NCBI GenBank assembly: GCA_019057815.1
Contig: JAHLWR010000024.1
Location: 1 to 52,514 of the forward strand
DNA: 52,514 nucleotides
Direction: 5' to 3'
Source: Candidatus Heimdallarchaeota archaeon
Lineage (GTDB): Archaea; Asgardarchaeota; Heimdallarchaeia; Heimdallarchaeales; Heimdallarchaeaceae
Under the pieces are notes generated by a model that had not been told where the DNA came from, searched no databases, and worked only from the letters and a program-made list of their open reading frames with translations. Positions 17,878 through 26,304 of this stretch are shown in pieces. Position 1 is the first letter of the stretch. Each line of letters starts with the position of its first letter. The position numbers and the translations under genes were made by a program.

Positions 17878-19569
17878 GTGTATGAAAATAATTCAATTTT
17901 AGTTATTATCCCAGCAAGAGGGGGTTCAAAAGGAATACCTAGAAAAAATGTTAAGTTTCTAAATGGTAACCCTTTGATATCTTATTCTATTAAGACTTGT
18001 TTATTTTCAAAATATGTAGATAAAACTATAGTTTCAACAGACGATGAAGAAATAGCAGCCATATCAAGATTCTACAATGTTGACGAAGTTATTATGCGCC
18101 CTGCTAGCCTTGCAGAGGATATCACGACATTGGATCCAGTAATATTTCATGCTTTTCACGAATATTGCAAAATTAATAATGAGAAATTTGATGTTGTAAT
18201 AACTATTCAACCCACTAGTCCTCTACTGAAAACTTCATCATTAGATGAAGCTATTAGACGATTCTTCGAAAAAGAAGCTTCATCTCTTATATCTGTTAAA
18301 CCTGTAAGTCATTTATTTTGGGAGAAAAAGGGAGAAAAATATTCTCCATATTATCCTGAGAGACTCAATCGTCAAGAGTTATCTCCCGTATTCTTTGAAA
18401 CAGGAAGTATTGTAATTTCTAAAGCAGATTTAATTACAGAGAAAGCGAGAATCTTTGAGCCTTTGGAAATTTATGAAACATCAGGTACGGAAGATATTGA
18501 CATTGATAGCTATCTTGACTGGGCTGTAGTAGAGAAAATAATGAAAAGAAAGAAAATTTTTATGAGAGTTGATGGAGACTTTGATATTGGGATGGGGCAT
18601 ATATACAGAAATATCACTTTAGCGAGTAATCTTCTCGACCATGATATCTACTTCATAATGGATAAAAAAAGAAAATTGGGAATAGAAAAGGTATCTTCTT
18701 TGAATTATAAGATACTAAAAATAGAAAATGAACAAGATTTCTTCAACTTAATTGAAAAAGAGAGCCCAGAGATAGTCATGATAGACATTTTAGATACATC
18801 TATCGAGTTGATGGAAAAAATCTCTACATTCGACGTTTTTATCGTTTCATTTGAAGATTTGGGAGCAGGATTAGACTATGCTGATATAGTTATTAATGCT
18901 GTTTACCAAGCTGATAAAAATAATCAAGAAAATGTTGTGAGTGGGTATAAGTATTTGTGCTTAAGAGATGAGTTCTTTCTAGTTCCCTTTAAAACAGTTC
19001 AAAAGGAAATTGATAATATTCTTATAGCTTTTGGGGGAACAGATCAGAATAATTTGTCGTTAGAAACGCTTAAAGTTCTAGAATCATTTGAAAATACGTA
19101 TTTTGAAATAACGATCATAGTTGGTTTGGCCTATAAAAATCTTGAAAATCTCAAAAACTATGCAAAAACCCTTCAAGATAGAGGATTAAAAATAGAAATT
19201 CTTAGAGATGTTAAGTTAATGTCCAAACATATGCACAAAGCAGACATAGCGATAACTTCCAATGGAAGAACTGTTTTTGAAATAGCTTCACTTGGTGTTC
19301 CCTGCATATCAATAGCGCAAAATGAAAGAGAGACACATCATACTTTTGTTGAGGATGTTGAAGGAGTTATCTATTTAGGAAGAGCTGATGACCACACGTC
19401 TGAACGTCTGAAAGAAAGTCTAGAACTGCTCATGACAGATTACCAGAAAAGGTTACAAATGAATGAATCTCTCGCACGGTATGACTTGAGAAAGGGCGTT
19501 AAAAGAGTATTAAGACTAATTTTTGATGAATATGAGAAGAAATATCCTTCGAATCTCTTAAATAGGTAA
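17878..19569 (+). CDS. CMP-nonulosonate cytidylyltransferase fused to PseG/SpsG-like domain
   Basis: A 563-aa fusion. Residues 1-225 match NeuA/PseF/SpsF cytidylyltransferases: IIPARGGSKGIPRKNVKFL (CTP-binding loop), IVSTDDEEIA, IQPTSPLLKT, FFETGSIVI and a final DIDSYLDW. They would activate a nonulosonic acid as the CMP-sugar. Residues 230-560 match PseG/SpsG, a GT-B-like UDP-sugar hydrolase: RVDGDFDIGMGHIYRN with the catalytic-type GxGHxxR, then LIAFGGTDQNN and DIAITSNGRTVFEIASLGVP. PseG removes UDP from the 2,4-diacetamido sugar precursor in pseudaminic acid synthesis. The start is GTG at 17878; no in-frame ATG precedes the conserved IIPARGG. NeuB follows after 16 nt, so the two form an operon. 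Confidence 0.92.
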   Translation: MYENNSILVIIPARGGSKGIPRKNVKFLNGNPLISYSIKTCLFSKYVDKTIVSTDDEEIAAISRFYNVDEVIMRPASLAEDITTLDPVIFHAFHEYCKINNEKFDVVITIQPTSPLLKTSSLDEAIRRFFEKEASSLISVKPVSHLFWEKKGEKYSPYYPERLNRQELSPVFFETGSIVISKADLITEKARIFEPLEIYETSGTEDIDIDSYLDWAVVEKIMKRKKIFMRVDGDFDIGMGHIYRNITLASNLLDHDIYFIMDKKRKLGIEKVSSLNYKILKIENEQDFFNLIEKESPEIVMIDILDTSIELMEKISTFDVFIVSFEDLGAGLDYADIVINAVYQADKNNQENVVSGYKYLCLRDEFFLVPFKTVQKEIDNILIAFGGTDQNNLSLETLKVLESFENTYFEITIIVGLAYKNLENLKNYAKTLQDRGLKIEILRDVKLMSKHMHKADIAITSNGRTVFEIASLGVPCISIAQNERETHHTFVEDVEGVIYLGRADDHTSERLKESLELLMTDYQKRLQMNESLARYDLRKGVKRVLRLIFDEYEKKYPSNLLNR

Positions 19570-19585
19570 TCAAATACGGGATGAT

Positions 19586-20638
19586 ATGAATCAGATAAAG
19601 ATTGGAGACACTTTAATAAAGGATAGGGGAAAACCTTTCATTGTTGCTGAAGCCGGAGTTAACTATGAAAACGACATGGACATAGCTAAAAAAATGGTTA
19701 AAGAAGTTGCTCAAGCAGGTGCTGACGCAATAAAATTCCAAACATATAAAGCTGAGACATTAGCAGCAAGAGACTCTCCAGCTTACTGGGAGACTGATAA
19801 AACCCAGAGAGATTTCTTTAAATTATTTGATACCTTTGGTGAGGAGGAATACATCGAATTAGCAAAAGAAGCGGAAAGACAAGGGATTTATTTCATGTCT
19901 ACACCTTTTGATCTGAAAAGCGTAGATTTTCTAGAACCACTCATGCCTGTTTTCAAAATAGCTTCAGCTGATATAACTAATTTACCCTTTTTGAGAAATA
20001 TTGCACAAAAAAACAAACCTATTTTCCTATCTACAGGAGCATCAACAATAGGAGAAATAGAATACGCTATAAGCGAAATCAAGAAAATTAATGAAGAAAT
20101 ACCAATCGCACCATTTCACTGTATATTAAGCTACCCAACTAAAAGAGAAGATGCTAATTTACGAATGATCAAACATCTAAAGAAAGTCTTTCCAAAGCAT
20201 ATCATAGGTTATTCTGACCACACTTTACCAGATAAAGGGATGGTGACACTAGTCGCTGCTTATCTTATGGGAGCAACAATTTTAGAGAAACACTTCACTT
20301 TAGATAAGTCTCTACCAGGAAATGACCATTATCATGCTATGGATCCTAAAGATTTGAAATTAGTAGTAGATAATTTCGATCTTTTATTGAAGTCTCTAGG
20401 AAAATATGAAAAAGAAATCATAGAAGCAGAACTCCCTGCAAGAAAGAACGCTCGAAGATCGCTAGTTACTTCGTGTTCAATATCAAAAGGAAAAGTAATC
20501 ACTCCTGAAAATATTACAACTAAAAGACCAGGAAAAGGGATAAGTCCAATTTACTATGATCTAATTATTGGAAAGAAATTGCTCAAAGACTTAAGTGAAG
20601 ATGAAATTCTCTATTGGGAATATTTCTTTGAAAAATAG
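19586..20638 (+). CDS. neuB: Nonulosonic (sialic-like) acid synthase, NeuB/PseI/LegI type
   Basis: A 350-aa enzyme that condenses phosphoenolpyruvate with a hexosamine-derived aldose to give a nine-carbon nonulosonic acid. The TIM-barrel domain (about 1-270) has FIVAEAGVNYENDMDIA, GADAIKFQTYKAE, FFKLFDTFGEEEY, MSTPFDLKSVDFL, IFLSTGASTIGEIEYAI, ILSYPT and GYSDHT, with the metal-binding His pair in HFTLDKSLPGNDHYHAM. A C-terminal SAF/antifreeze-like domain (RRSLVTSCSISKGKVITPEN) closes the active site. The ATG at 19586 lies 16 nt after the cytidylyltransferase fusion. Which nonulosonate is made (neuraminic, legionaminic or pseudaminic) cannot be decided from sequence alone; the PseG-like partner hints at the latter two. 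Confidence 0.94.
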   Translation: MNQIKIGDTLIKDRGKPFIVAEAGVNYENDMDIAKKMVKEVAQAGADAIKFQTYKAETLAARDSPAYWETDKTQRDFFKLFDTFGEEEYIELAKEAERQGIYFMSTPFDLKSVDFLEPLMPVFKIASADITNLPFLRNIAQKNKPIFLSTGASTIGEIEYAISEIKKINEEIPIAPFHCILSYPTKREDANLRMIKHLKKVFPKHIIGYSDHTLPDKGMVTLVAAYLMGATILEKHFTLDKSLPGNDHYHAMDPKDLKLVVDNFDLLLKSLGKYEKEIIEAELPARKNARRSLVTSCSISKGKVITPENITTKRPGKGISPIYYDLIIGKKLLKDLSEDEILYWEYFFEK

Positions 20639-20830
20639 ATTGAAAATACAAATTATTTCTCCAATTTTTCTTGTTTAAATCATTTGAAATGTATTTTTTG
20701 TCATTAAAATTGAGAATAAATTCAATAAAAGGTTTGAATTTTCGCACAAAGAACTCCATAACGACATTATATTAATTATTCTTACTCTACTCTATTGATT
20801 AATTTTGAGAAATATATTTAGAAGATATTT

Positions 20831-22345
20831 TTATTTCGCTAGTTTACTTCTTTTTCTTCTATCATGTTTTAGATAAGTTATTGTAACTAAAACTATTGGA
20901 AAGATAATCAGAGCAAATATTGTAGTTAATTCTGTAACTGCAGGAATAACAATTACCAGTATAGTTTTTGCTGCTTTGTTTTCATAACAATCATAAGCAA
21001 CTAACGTATAATTATAAGTACCAACGGGTAATAAATCTACATTATAAAACACTGTCTCATTATTGCTCCATTGATAACTACATAAAACTAAACCATCTCG
21101 AAGGATTGTATAATTATATGGATTTTCATCTTCCAAAGTCCAGTTGAGAAAATTCCCTATGATTCCATATTTATATACATATTCATTTACAGATGTAATT
21201 ATAGGAGGTTTATTATCATACTCTATAGGGTACTGATGTCTGAAGTTTCTAATCCATAGTTTATGATTATCATTTATACTAGAAATGTCTCTATAGAAAA
21301 AAAGTATTTCTACTTCGTCAAAACCCGTCTTGGAGATGTTTAATTCAAAATAATTAAAACCTGTTTCCCCGTTATCAATAGAAAAGAAACCTAAACCAAC
21401 ATGAGGATAAATTCGTTGCTTAGTTACAGAATCATAAATTCTATAATGGACTGTTGATTCACCTGTTGAATCTGATGATATCTTTGCTTCAAAAGCAAAA
21501 GTTATGAAGTCATAGTATATTGGGATGGTTGTTGAAACGCCCACATAAGCATTATTCGTTCCTGAACCCTGTTCTTCAATCAAAACATGCGATTGATTAA
21601 CACTATACGAAAACTCACCACCAGAAAAGGGTGTTAATGACCCTGTTGTTGATATTCCATAAGTATCACAAGTCCAATTATAATAATTCAAAGGGATAGA
21701 TGGAGGTAATGAGTTTTTTAATGGTAATTGTCCTTCAGTATATATTCTCAAATTTCTTACCCAGCACTCCAAATTCCAATTAGCAGCATAGATGTCACCC
21801 ATGTAGATAAACATAATGACTTCAGTATATCCTTCAAAAGAGAAATTACCTCCCAGATAATCATATCCACTATCCAGAGAGACACCATCTGCTTGTGACA
21901 TAAAGATAGGAGTGTTATTGATTCTTTCAAGTGAATTTGAGTCAAAGAATCTTATAATACCATTTCTAACATCAGCAAGATCAGCTTTGGATCGAAATTC
22001 ACAAGAGAAGGCGAGAAAATCATTTTTTACAGGTACTTTTGCGTAAAGACCAAACATACATTGATGAGTATCGACTTCATGCAAATAGATCATGGTATCT
22101 GAGATTGAATATTCGAAATAGTCATCAGAAGTAGTATCTAAAAGCGTTGCATTTCCTGTATGATAAATTGATATATCAGTCCAATCGAGATCAGTAGGGT
22201 TTAAGTAATTCAAGCTATTATCTGACAGAATTTCGGAAGATCCCATCTCAAGTGCATTTACAAAGACCAGTTCTTGGGAAAATACTAGTGAAAGCAATGA
22301 AAAAAAAAGAATTCCAGTTATTAGAAAATCCTTTATTTTAATCAT
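20831..22345 (-). CDS. Anchored surface protein with two beta-sandwich modules and Ig-like domain
   Basis: A 504-aa protein. A signal peptide (about 8-30) is followed by two copies of a roughly 150-residue beta-sandwich. The first carries FSCEFRSKADLADVRN and YAANWNLECWVRNLRIYTE. The second carries FAFEAKISSDSTGE and NDNHKLWIRNFRHQYP. An Ig-like domain follows (FLNWTLEDENPYNYTILRDG, NVDLLPVGTYNYTLVAYD), then a membrane helix and KHDRRKRSKLAK. The sandwich matches residues 50-200 of the protein at 7565-9187, and the Ig-like unit matches its C-terminal domain. Length and pattern suggest carbohydrate binding, but no binding residues can be assigned. It sits beside the glycan locus and converges with neuB. 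Confidence 0.85.
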   Translation of the reverse strand: MIKIKDFLITGILFFSLLSLVFSQELVFVNALEMGSSEILSDNSLNYLNPTDLDWTDISIYHTGNATLLDTTSDDYFEYSISDTMIYLHEVDTHQCMFGLYAKVPVKNDFLAFSCEFRSKADLADVRNGIIRFFDSNSLERINNTPIFMSQADGVSLDSGYDYLGGNFSFEGYTEVIMFIYMGDIYAANWNLECWVRNLRIYTEGQLPLKNSLPPSIPLNYYNWTCDTYGISTTGSLTPFSGGEFSYSVNQSHVLIEEQGSGTNNAYVGVSTTIPIYYDFITFAFEAKISSDSTGESTVHYRIYDSVTKQRIYPHVGLGFFSIDNGETGFNYFELNISKTGFDEVEILFFYRDISSINDNHKLWIRNFRHQYPIEYDNKPPIITSVNEYVYKYGIIGNFLNWTLEDENPYNYTILRDGLVLCSYQWSNNETVFYNVDLLPVGTYNYTLVAYDCYENKAAKTILVIVIPAVTELTTIFALIIFPIVLVTITYLKHDRRKRSKLAK

Positions 22346-22417
22346 GGTTTGATTTTGTCAAACTATCATATAACACTATCTTCCTTGGAGTGTCATTTCT
22401 ATAATGATGTTTCAGTT

Positions 22418-23248
22418 TCATAACACATACGTTTTGATTAAAGTAAAAACACCCAACAGTATAGTTGTCGCTCCAATTATTGGTTGCAACTTCTTTATTG
22501 GGATGTACTTAACTGTAAAAACTGCTAAAGGAACGGAAAGAATCGCACCTACGAGAAGAGCTAAAACAAGAAATCCAAAAGCAGGAGTGAGAGTAGTTCC
22601 AGTTGCAGTGAAGTAGATAATCAGTGATGCTACACAAACAACAGCTTCAGAAAGGGAAGTGGAAGCTACAGCCTGACGAGGATTGCGATCAACTATCATT
22701 TGTCCAGATGATACAAGAGGACCATAACCCCCGCCACTCAATCCTTTATTGAATGCTGCAAGAAAACCAATACCAATAATTTTCCACCAAGAAAATTTCC
22801 ATTTGAGTTTTAATAAAACAAAAAGACCTACAAGGACAACTAAAACTCCGATGTAAGTCGTCATGGCAACTTCATTAATGTTTATTGCAATAAAAGCTGC
22901 AGCAATACCACCAATGATACCACAACTTGCAAGAATAGTTGAGATTTTGAAATCATCTGACATTTCCATTTTTCGATTTTTCATTGTCTTGTCTTTCTTT
23001 TTGAAGTAAATACGGAAATTAACATTTCCTACATAGTGATGAAGAGCTGCAGAACCGAATCCTGTCCATACTTCCGTAAATAGAACTGCAGGAATTAATA
23101 GATATCTATCAATGTTGAAGGCTAAGAGAACAGGAACCAAAATTGTCCCATATCCTCCCCCCATCGACGAGTCTACATATTCGCATACTAATGCTAGAAA
23201 AGCAAAAAGTATATACCATCCAACAGCTAAAACAGTTGCATCAGCCAT
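22418..23248 (-). CDS. TauE/SafE-family membrane transporter
   Basis: A 276-aa protein with about eight hydrophobic helices. Two copies of the family signature mark the internal repeat: VDSSMGGGYGTILVPVL near the start and FNKGLSGGGYGPLV in the second half. TauE/SafE proteins export sulfite, sulfoacetate or related small sulfur anions; substrate cannot be read from sequence. The presence in the same window of PAPS synthesis (29087-31619) and an arylsulfotransferase (50778-52376) is compatible with a sulfur-anion substrate, but the genes are not adjacent, so that is inference. Monocistronic, start ATG at 23248. Confidence 0.9.
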   Translation of the reverse strand: MADATVLAVGWYILFAFLALVCEYVDSSMGGGYGTILVPVLLAFNIDRYLLIPAVLFTEVWTGFGSAALHHYVGNVNFRIYFKKKDKTMKNRKMEMSDDFKISTILASCGIIGGIAAAFIAININEVAMTTYIGVLVVLVGLFVLLKLKWKFSWWKIIGIGFLAAFNKGLSGGGYGPLVSSGQMIVDRNPRQAVASTSLSEAVVCVASLIIYFTATGTTLTPAFGFLVLALLVGAILSVPLAVFTVKYIPIKKLQPIIGATTILLGVFTLIKTYVL

Positions 23249-23455
23249 ACTAACCAGATTTTAAGTTTGAAAAGATTCTGTAGTAAACCATATAAGGTTT
23301 GTGTCACACCAATACCCTTTGGTGTCAATATTTTTTTACTTCACTGGAATATCTATCGTTGTAAGGGCAATAATGATACACTTTGTAACAACTTGAAGCA
23401 AAGTATTTTGTTTTAAAACCAAAACATATATAAGTAAAAATAGAATAGTACTTCA

Positions 23456-23662
23456 ATGAACAAAATAAACATCGATGAAGTAGAATATATCACCGAAACC
23501 GCACTAACAATAAGGGAAAGCAGACGACGAACAACTGTTCCAAAAGAAATAGTAGAAGCATTGCACTTGAAAAACGGAGATAAAATCAGATGGTTATTAT
23601 TTGATGATGATCGAGTGATGATATCAAAAGTGAAGAAAAGAAGAAGAAGAAGAAACAAATAA
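23456..23662 (+). CDS. AbrB/SpoVT (MazE-like) DNA-binding protein
   Basis: A 68-aa protein. Residues 15-60 match the swapped-hairpin AbrB fold (TIRESRRRTTVPKEIVEAL, HLKNGDKIRWLLFDDDRVMI), followed by a poly-basic tail KKRRRRRNK that should add non-specific DNA binding. Proteins like this act as antitoxins or as autoregulators. No toxin overlaps it; the HepT-MntA pair begins about 70 nt downstream on the same strand, so it might regulate that pair, which is inference. A TATA-like ACATATATAAG lies 28-38 nt before the ATG at 23456, fitting a nearly leaderless start. Confidence 0.88.
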   Translation: MNKINIDEVEYITETALTIRESRRRTTVPKEIVEALHLKNGDKIRWLLFDDDRVMISKVKKRRRRRNK

Positions 23663-23729
23663 TTTGATAGATTGAGAGAATTTATTGCACAAAACTATTT
23701 AATATAGAAAACAATTACTAAATAAGGAT

Positions 23730-24170
23730 TTGAGAGTTTTGGATAAGAAGGAGATAAATAAGGACTTCATATTCGATCGGATCGTAGAGGTTGAACAAAG
23801 ATTAAGTCAAATTAAACAACTAAAGAATACAAAATTAGAGGATTTTCTTAAGGATGACATTAGAAGAGATGCTTTAAAATATAGATTGCTTTCTTTAATT
23901 GAAGGTTTGGTTTCCTTATGCAACCATATTATCTCAAGGACAGAAGTTTCTCCTCCTTCAACTTATGCTGATTGTTTTAGAAAACTCTCAGGACTCGGAA
24001 TATCATCAGATACCTTAGTTGAAAAAATAGTCAAAATGATACAGTTTAGAAATATCTTAGCTCATCAATACTGGGTAATTGATGACGAAAAAATATACGA
24101 AATAGCACAGATTGATCATTCTTTTGTTAATGAATTCTTAAAAGATATTAAACAGTTATTGGTGAAATAG
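23730..24170 (+). CDS. hepT: HepT-like HEPN ribonuclease toxin
   Basis: A 146-aa HEPN protein. The catalytic signature RNILAHQYW (about residues 108-116) fits RX4HxY, where Arg and His cleave RNA and Tyr is the residue that the partner MntA modifies with AMP. The rest is a four-helix bundle including YRLLSLIEGLVSLCNHIIS and YADCFRKLSGLGI. The gene precedes mntA by one nucleotide, the usual order. The start is not settled: TTG at 23730 or TTG at 23739 (MDKKEINKD). AAGGA at 23724-23728 is better spaced for 23739. Confidence 0.88.
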   Translation: MRVLDKKEINKDFIFDRIVEVEQRLSQIKQLKNTKLEDFLKDDIRRDALKYRLLSLIEGLVSLCNHIISRTEVSPPSTYADCFRKLSGLGISSDTLVEKIVKMIQFRNILAHQYWVIDDEKIYEIAQIDHSFVNEFLKDIKQLLVK

Positions 24171-24171
24171 A

Positions 24172-24579
24172 ATGCAAATCTTTTATAGCTTAGAAGAAAA
24201 TGAAAAAGAGAAAATAATAACAATTATCAGTAATTTTCTTAACGAAAATAAAAACATAGAATTTGCTTACATCCACGGAAGTTTTGTCAACGCTAATTAT
24301 TTCAGAGATATTGATATTGGGGTATTTATTAGAGAAGATTGCATCCAAGAACTTGAAAAAGAGCTAGAGAACAACCTTTCCATTAAACTTACAGAGATAT
24401 TAAATTACGAATGTGACATTAAAATTATTAATAATTCTCCAATTCAATTTCAATATGCGGTCTTAAAAGGAAAACAGATATCCTGCAAAAATAAGGAATC
24501 TTTAGTTCTTTTTAAGGAAGAAATCTTTCTAAAATATCTAGACTTTAAACCGATAAGGGAACAATTTTTCGATAAATGA
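24172..24579 (+). CDS. mntA: MntA-like nucleotidyltransferase antitoxin
   Basis: A 135-aa minimal nucleotidyltransferase. The core motif is AYIHGSFVNANYFRDIDIGV (about 36-55), with Gly-Ser binding triphosphate and the two Asp of DID binding metal; a third acidic residue lies in YECDIKII (about 81-88). MntA proteins block their HepT partner by adding AMP groups to the Tyr next to the HEPN active site. The ATG is two bases after the hepT stop codon, so translation is coupled. Both members appear intact, making this the one TA pair in the window with no visible damage. Confidence 0.9.
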   Translation: MQIFYSLEENEKEKIITIISNFLNENKNIEFAYIHGSFVNANYFRDIDIGVFIREDCIQELEKELENNLSIKLTEILNYECDIKIINNSPIQFQYAVLKGKQISCKNKESLVLFKEEIFLKYLDFKPIREQFFDK

Positions 24580-24776
24580 AGTTTTAGTTTAGAAAAGTAA
24601 TTTTTCTAATAGAATCATAGAAAAGAAAGTGAAATAACCTGTATTTTAAAGAAATGAATGAATAATACCTTAAGAATGGAAAGCATTCGTAGAGTTAGAT
24701 AACGCAAAGAATTTTTGAGTTTTCACTTATTGGTGGAGGTAGTTCATAATAACAGTTCTGTGACAAAGAAACTAGC

Positions 24777-25445
24777 TCATATGTTTTTAAAAACTAGACA
24801 ATAGTGATGATCATAACCATAACCAAAGGTTCCATCTTTAAGATTTAATCCAGGTATATTCCAAACAACAATCACTTCACCTACAAAATGGAATACTTGG
24901 GAAACTTCGAAAGCAATATCCCAAGCGAGTGTAGTTAGTACATCTTGGTTTTTCAAGTTAGAAACTTCGATTACAATGGTAGAATTCGGTTTCATAACTT
25001 TTTTAAGATTTGAATAAATTTTTTGAATTTCTTTCAAATATTGATTGTAACCTCCTTCAGAGGTGAAACCACTTAAAGGATTGATTGATTCGGTTTTATT
25101 CATGAAGATAGGAGAAGAAAAACTGAAATCACATTTTGGGATATCATACTCTAACAGTTTACGTGAATCGCCATGAATAATATTATCTTTATTTTTAAGA
25201 TTCTTTCTTATGAATTGACATTTCTTTTCGATTAATTCAATACCATAAGGAATACGTCCCATTTCTTCAGCTAAGAATAATGTCGTTCCAAGTCCAGCAA
25301 AAATATCTATGACTTTGTCTTCTTTTTTTGAGCATCGATCAATGAAATATGCCACTACGGCTTCATCAGAGCGATTATCATATTTATGAAAATTTTCAGG
25401 AATTTCTCTTTTTGTATATTTATCAAAAATAACAAAAGTTTTCAT
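24777..25445 (-). CDS. SAM-dependent methyltransferase, DNA-methylase-like, orphan
   Basis: A 222-aa Rossmann methyltransferase. Motif I is KVIDIFAGLGTTLFLAEEMG (about 44-63), followed by GIELIEKKCQ (acidic ribose-binding residue) and IIHGDSRKLL. The motif IV region reads CDFSFSSPIFMNK where N4-cytosine/N6-adenine methylases have (S/D)PPY, so one Pro and the aromatic are changed (SSPIF). The circular order (motif I before IV) fits the gamma/beta amino-methylase group. It could be a diverged DNA or RNA methylase; with the altered motif, activity is uncertain. No restriction endonuclease gene is adjacent. Start ATG at 25445. Confidence 0.7.
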   Translation of the reverse strand: MKTFVIFDKYTKREIPENFHKYDNRSDEAVVAYFIDRCSKKEDKVIDIFAGLGTTLFLAEEMGRIPYGIELIEKKCQFIRKNLKNKDNIIHGDSRKLLEYDIPKCDFSFSSPIFMNKTESINPLSGFTSEGGYNQYLKEIQKIYSNLKKVMKPNSTIVIEVSNLKNQDVLTTLAWDIAFEVSQVFHFVGEVIVVWNIPGLNLKDGTFGYGYDHHYCLVFKNI

Positions 25446-25466
25446 CCTATCAAGATGAGTGAAAAA

Positions 25467-25531
25467 TCCTATAAACCTTTTGATTACTCACTTGTAGAGT
25501 TTTTCCACGAGAAATAGAGTTAGGGTAACAT
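25467..25531 (+). repeat. Imperfect intergenic repeat, copy 1
   Basis: About 65 bp of A/T-rich sequence ending CACGAGAAATAGAGTTAG, mirrored on the far side of the zinc-ribbon gene at 25985-26045 in direct orientation. Both contain CTTTTGATT, a run to GTAGAG/TTAGAG, TTCCAC and GAAATAGAG. Function unknown. Confidence 0.5.
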
Positions 25532-25616
25532 ACTATTTCACTAAACTTGGACAAAGTGGGAAAAATAATTCATGGTAATTGTTAAATATGTCAAAAATAT
25601 AGCTTGGGTGAGTTGT

Positions 25617-25958
25617 ATGTTTAGAAAGCGGAAGGACGAAGATAAATATGAGGATCTTTCTGAAAAAATCATTTTTAAAACAGAAGATGAAACATTTACG
25701 CTCAAAGATTGGGAAGAAAAACGCGAAAGAGCGCTTAGACTGAAAAAATTTCAAGAAGAAAGAAGTAAAAAAGAAACTAAAACCAAACAAAAAATGATGG
25801 TTTGTCCTAATTGTCATGTGGTTTTAGAATATGTTGAGCAGAATTTTTGTTCTGAATGTGGTTTTGATTTAAAAACCAAAACTATTGAAAAAGAAATAGA
25901 TAAGCTATTTCAACAATTACATGAATGGGAAAAGGATTCAACTGGAAAAAAAGAGTAA
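25617..25958 (+). CDS. Small zinc-ribbon protein
   Basis: A 113-aa soluble protein starting MFRKRKDEDKYEDL. The first 60 residues are highly charged and helical (DWEEKRERALRLKKFQEERS). A zinc ribbon follows, MVCPNCHVVLEY...NFCSECGFDL, with four Cys as CxxC...CxxC. The C-terminus is another charged helix. The start at 25617 is chosen over the ATG at 25572 because a strong GGGTGAG lies four bases before it (25606-25612). Such proteins are common in archaea, usually binding partner proteins or nucleic acids; no specific role can be named. It is flanked by two copies of an imperfect repeat. Confidence 0.75.
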   Translation: MFRKRKDEDKYEDLSEKIIFKTEDETFTLKDWEEKRERALRLKKFQEERSKKETKTKQKMMVCPNCHVVLEYVEQNFCSECGFDLKTKTIEKEIDKLFQQLHEWEKDSTGKKE

Positions 25959-25984
25959 CGTGCTAAAGCGGTTATTTTGCTATA

Positions 25985-26045
25985 ATTCCTAAAATCTTTT
26001 GATTTTTTACCTTTAGAGATTTCCACACGAAATAGAGGTAGTGTC
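25985..26045 (+). repeat. Imperfect intergenic repeat, copy 2
   Basis: Direct-oriented partner of 25467-25531, with TTCCACACGAAATAGAGGTAG near its end. The remaining sequence to 26304 (a 346-bp gene-free stretch from 25959) holds no further recognisable feature apart from T-rich runs before the next gene. Confidence 0.5.
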
Positions 26046-26304
26046 TTCTTGGAAAGGGTTCAATACAAGAAGGAATCTTCTAAAAAGGTAGGGAAGTAAG
26101 AAACCTATGTACTACCTTCTAATAAGTTGATTTTCTCTTGCTGGGTGTGCTTCATTCTTTGGTTTTGCTTTAAAAGTAGAGAAGGAAAAGAAATGTGAAA
26201 GGGAATAGAATAAAGTTAAAATTGACCTGTTTTTTTTTGACAAAAGTTTATTTGGCATACTTAGCTAAATTTAGAATAGAGTAAAATCTTTTTGGTGTTA
26301 CAAA

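Noticed and set aside
23413-23658. 81-aa hydrophobic ORF on the minus strand
   Set aside because: It is the complement of the AbrB-domain gene at 23456-23662, whose protein matches a known family.
26045-26110. tRNA-like GGTTCAATACA motif
   Set aside because: No matching acceptor, D or anticodon stem could be drawn around it.
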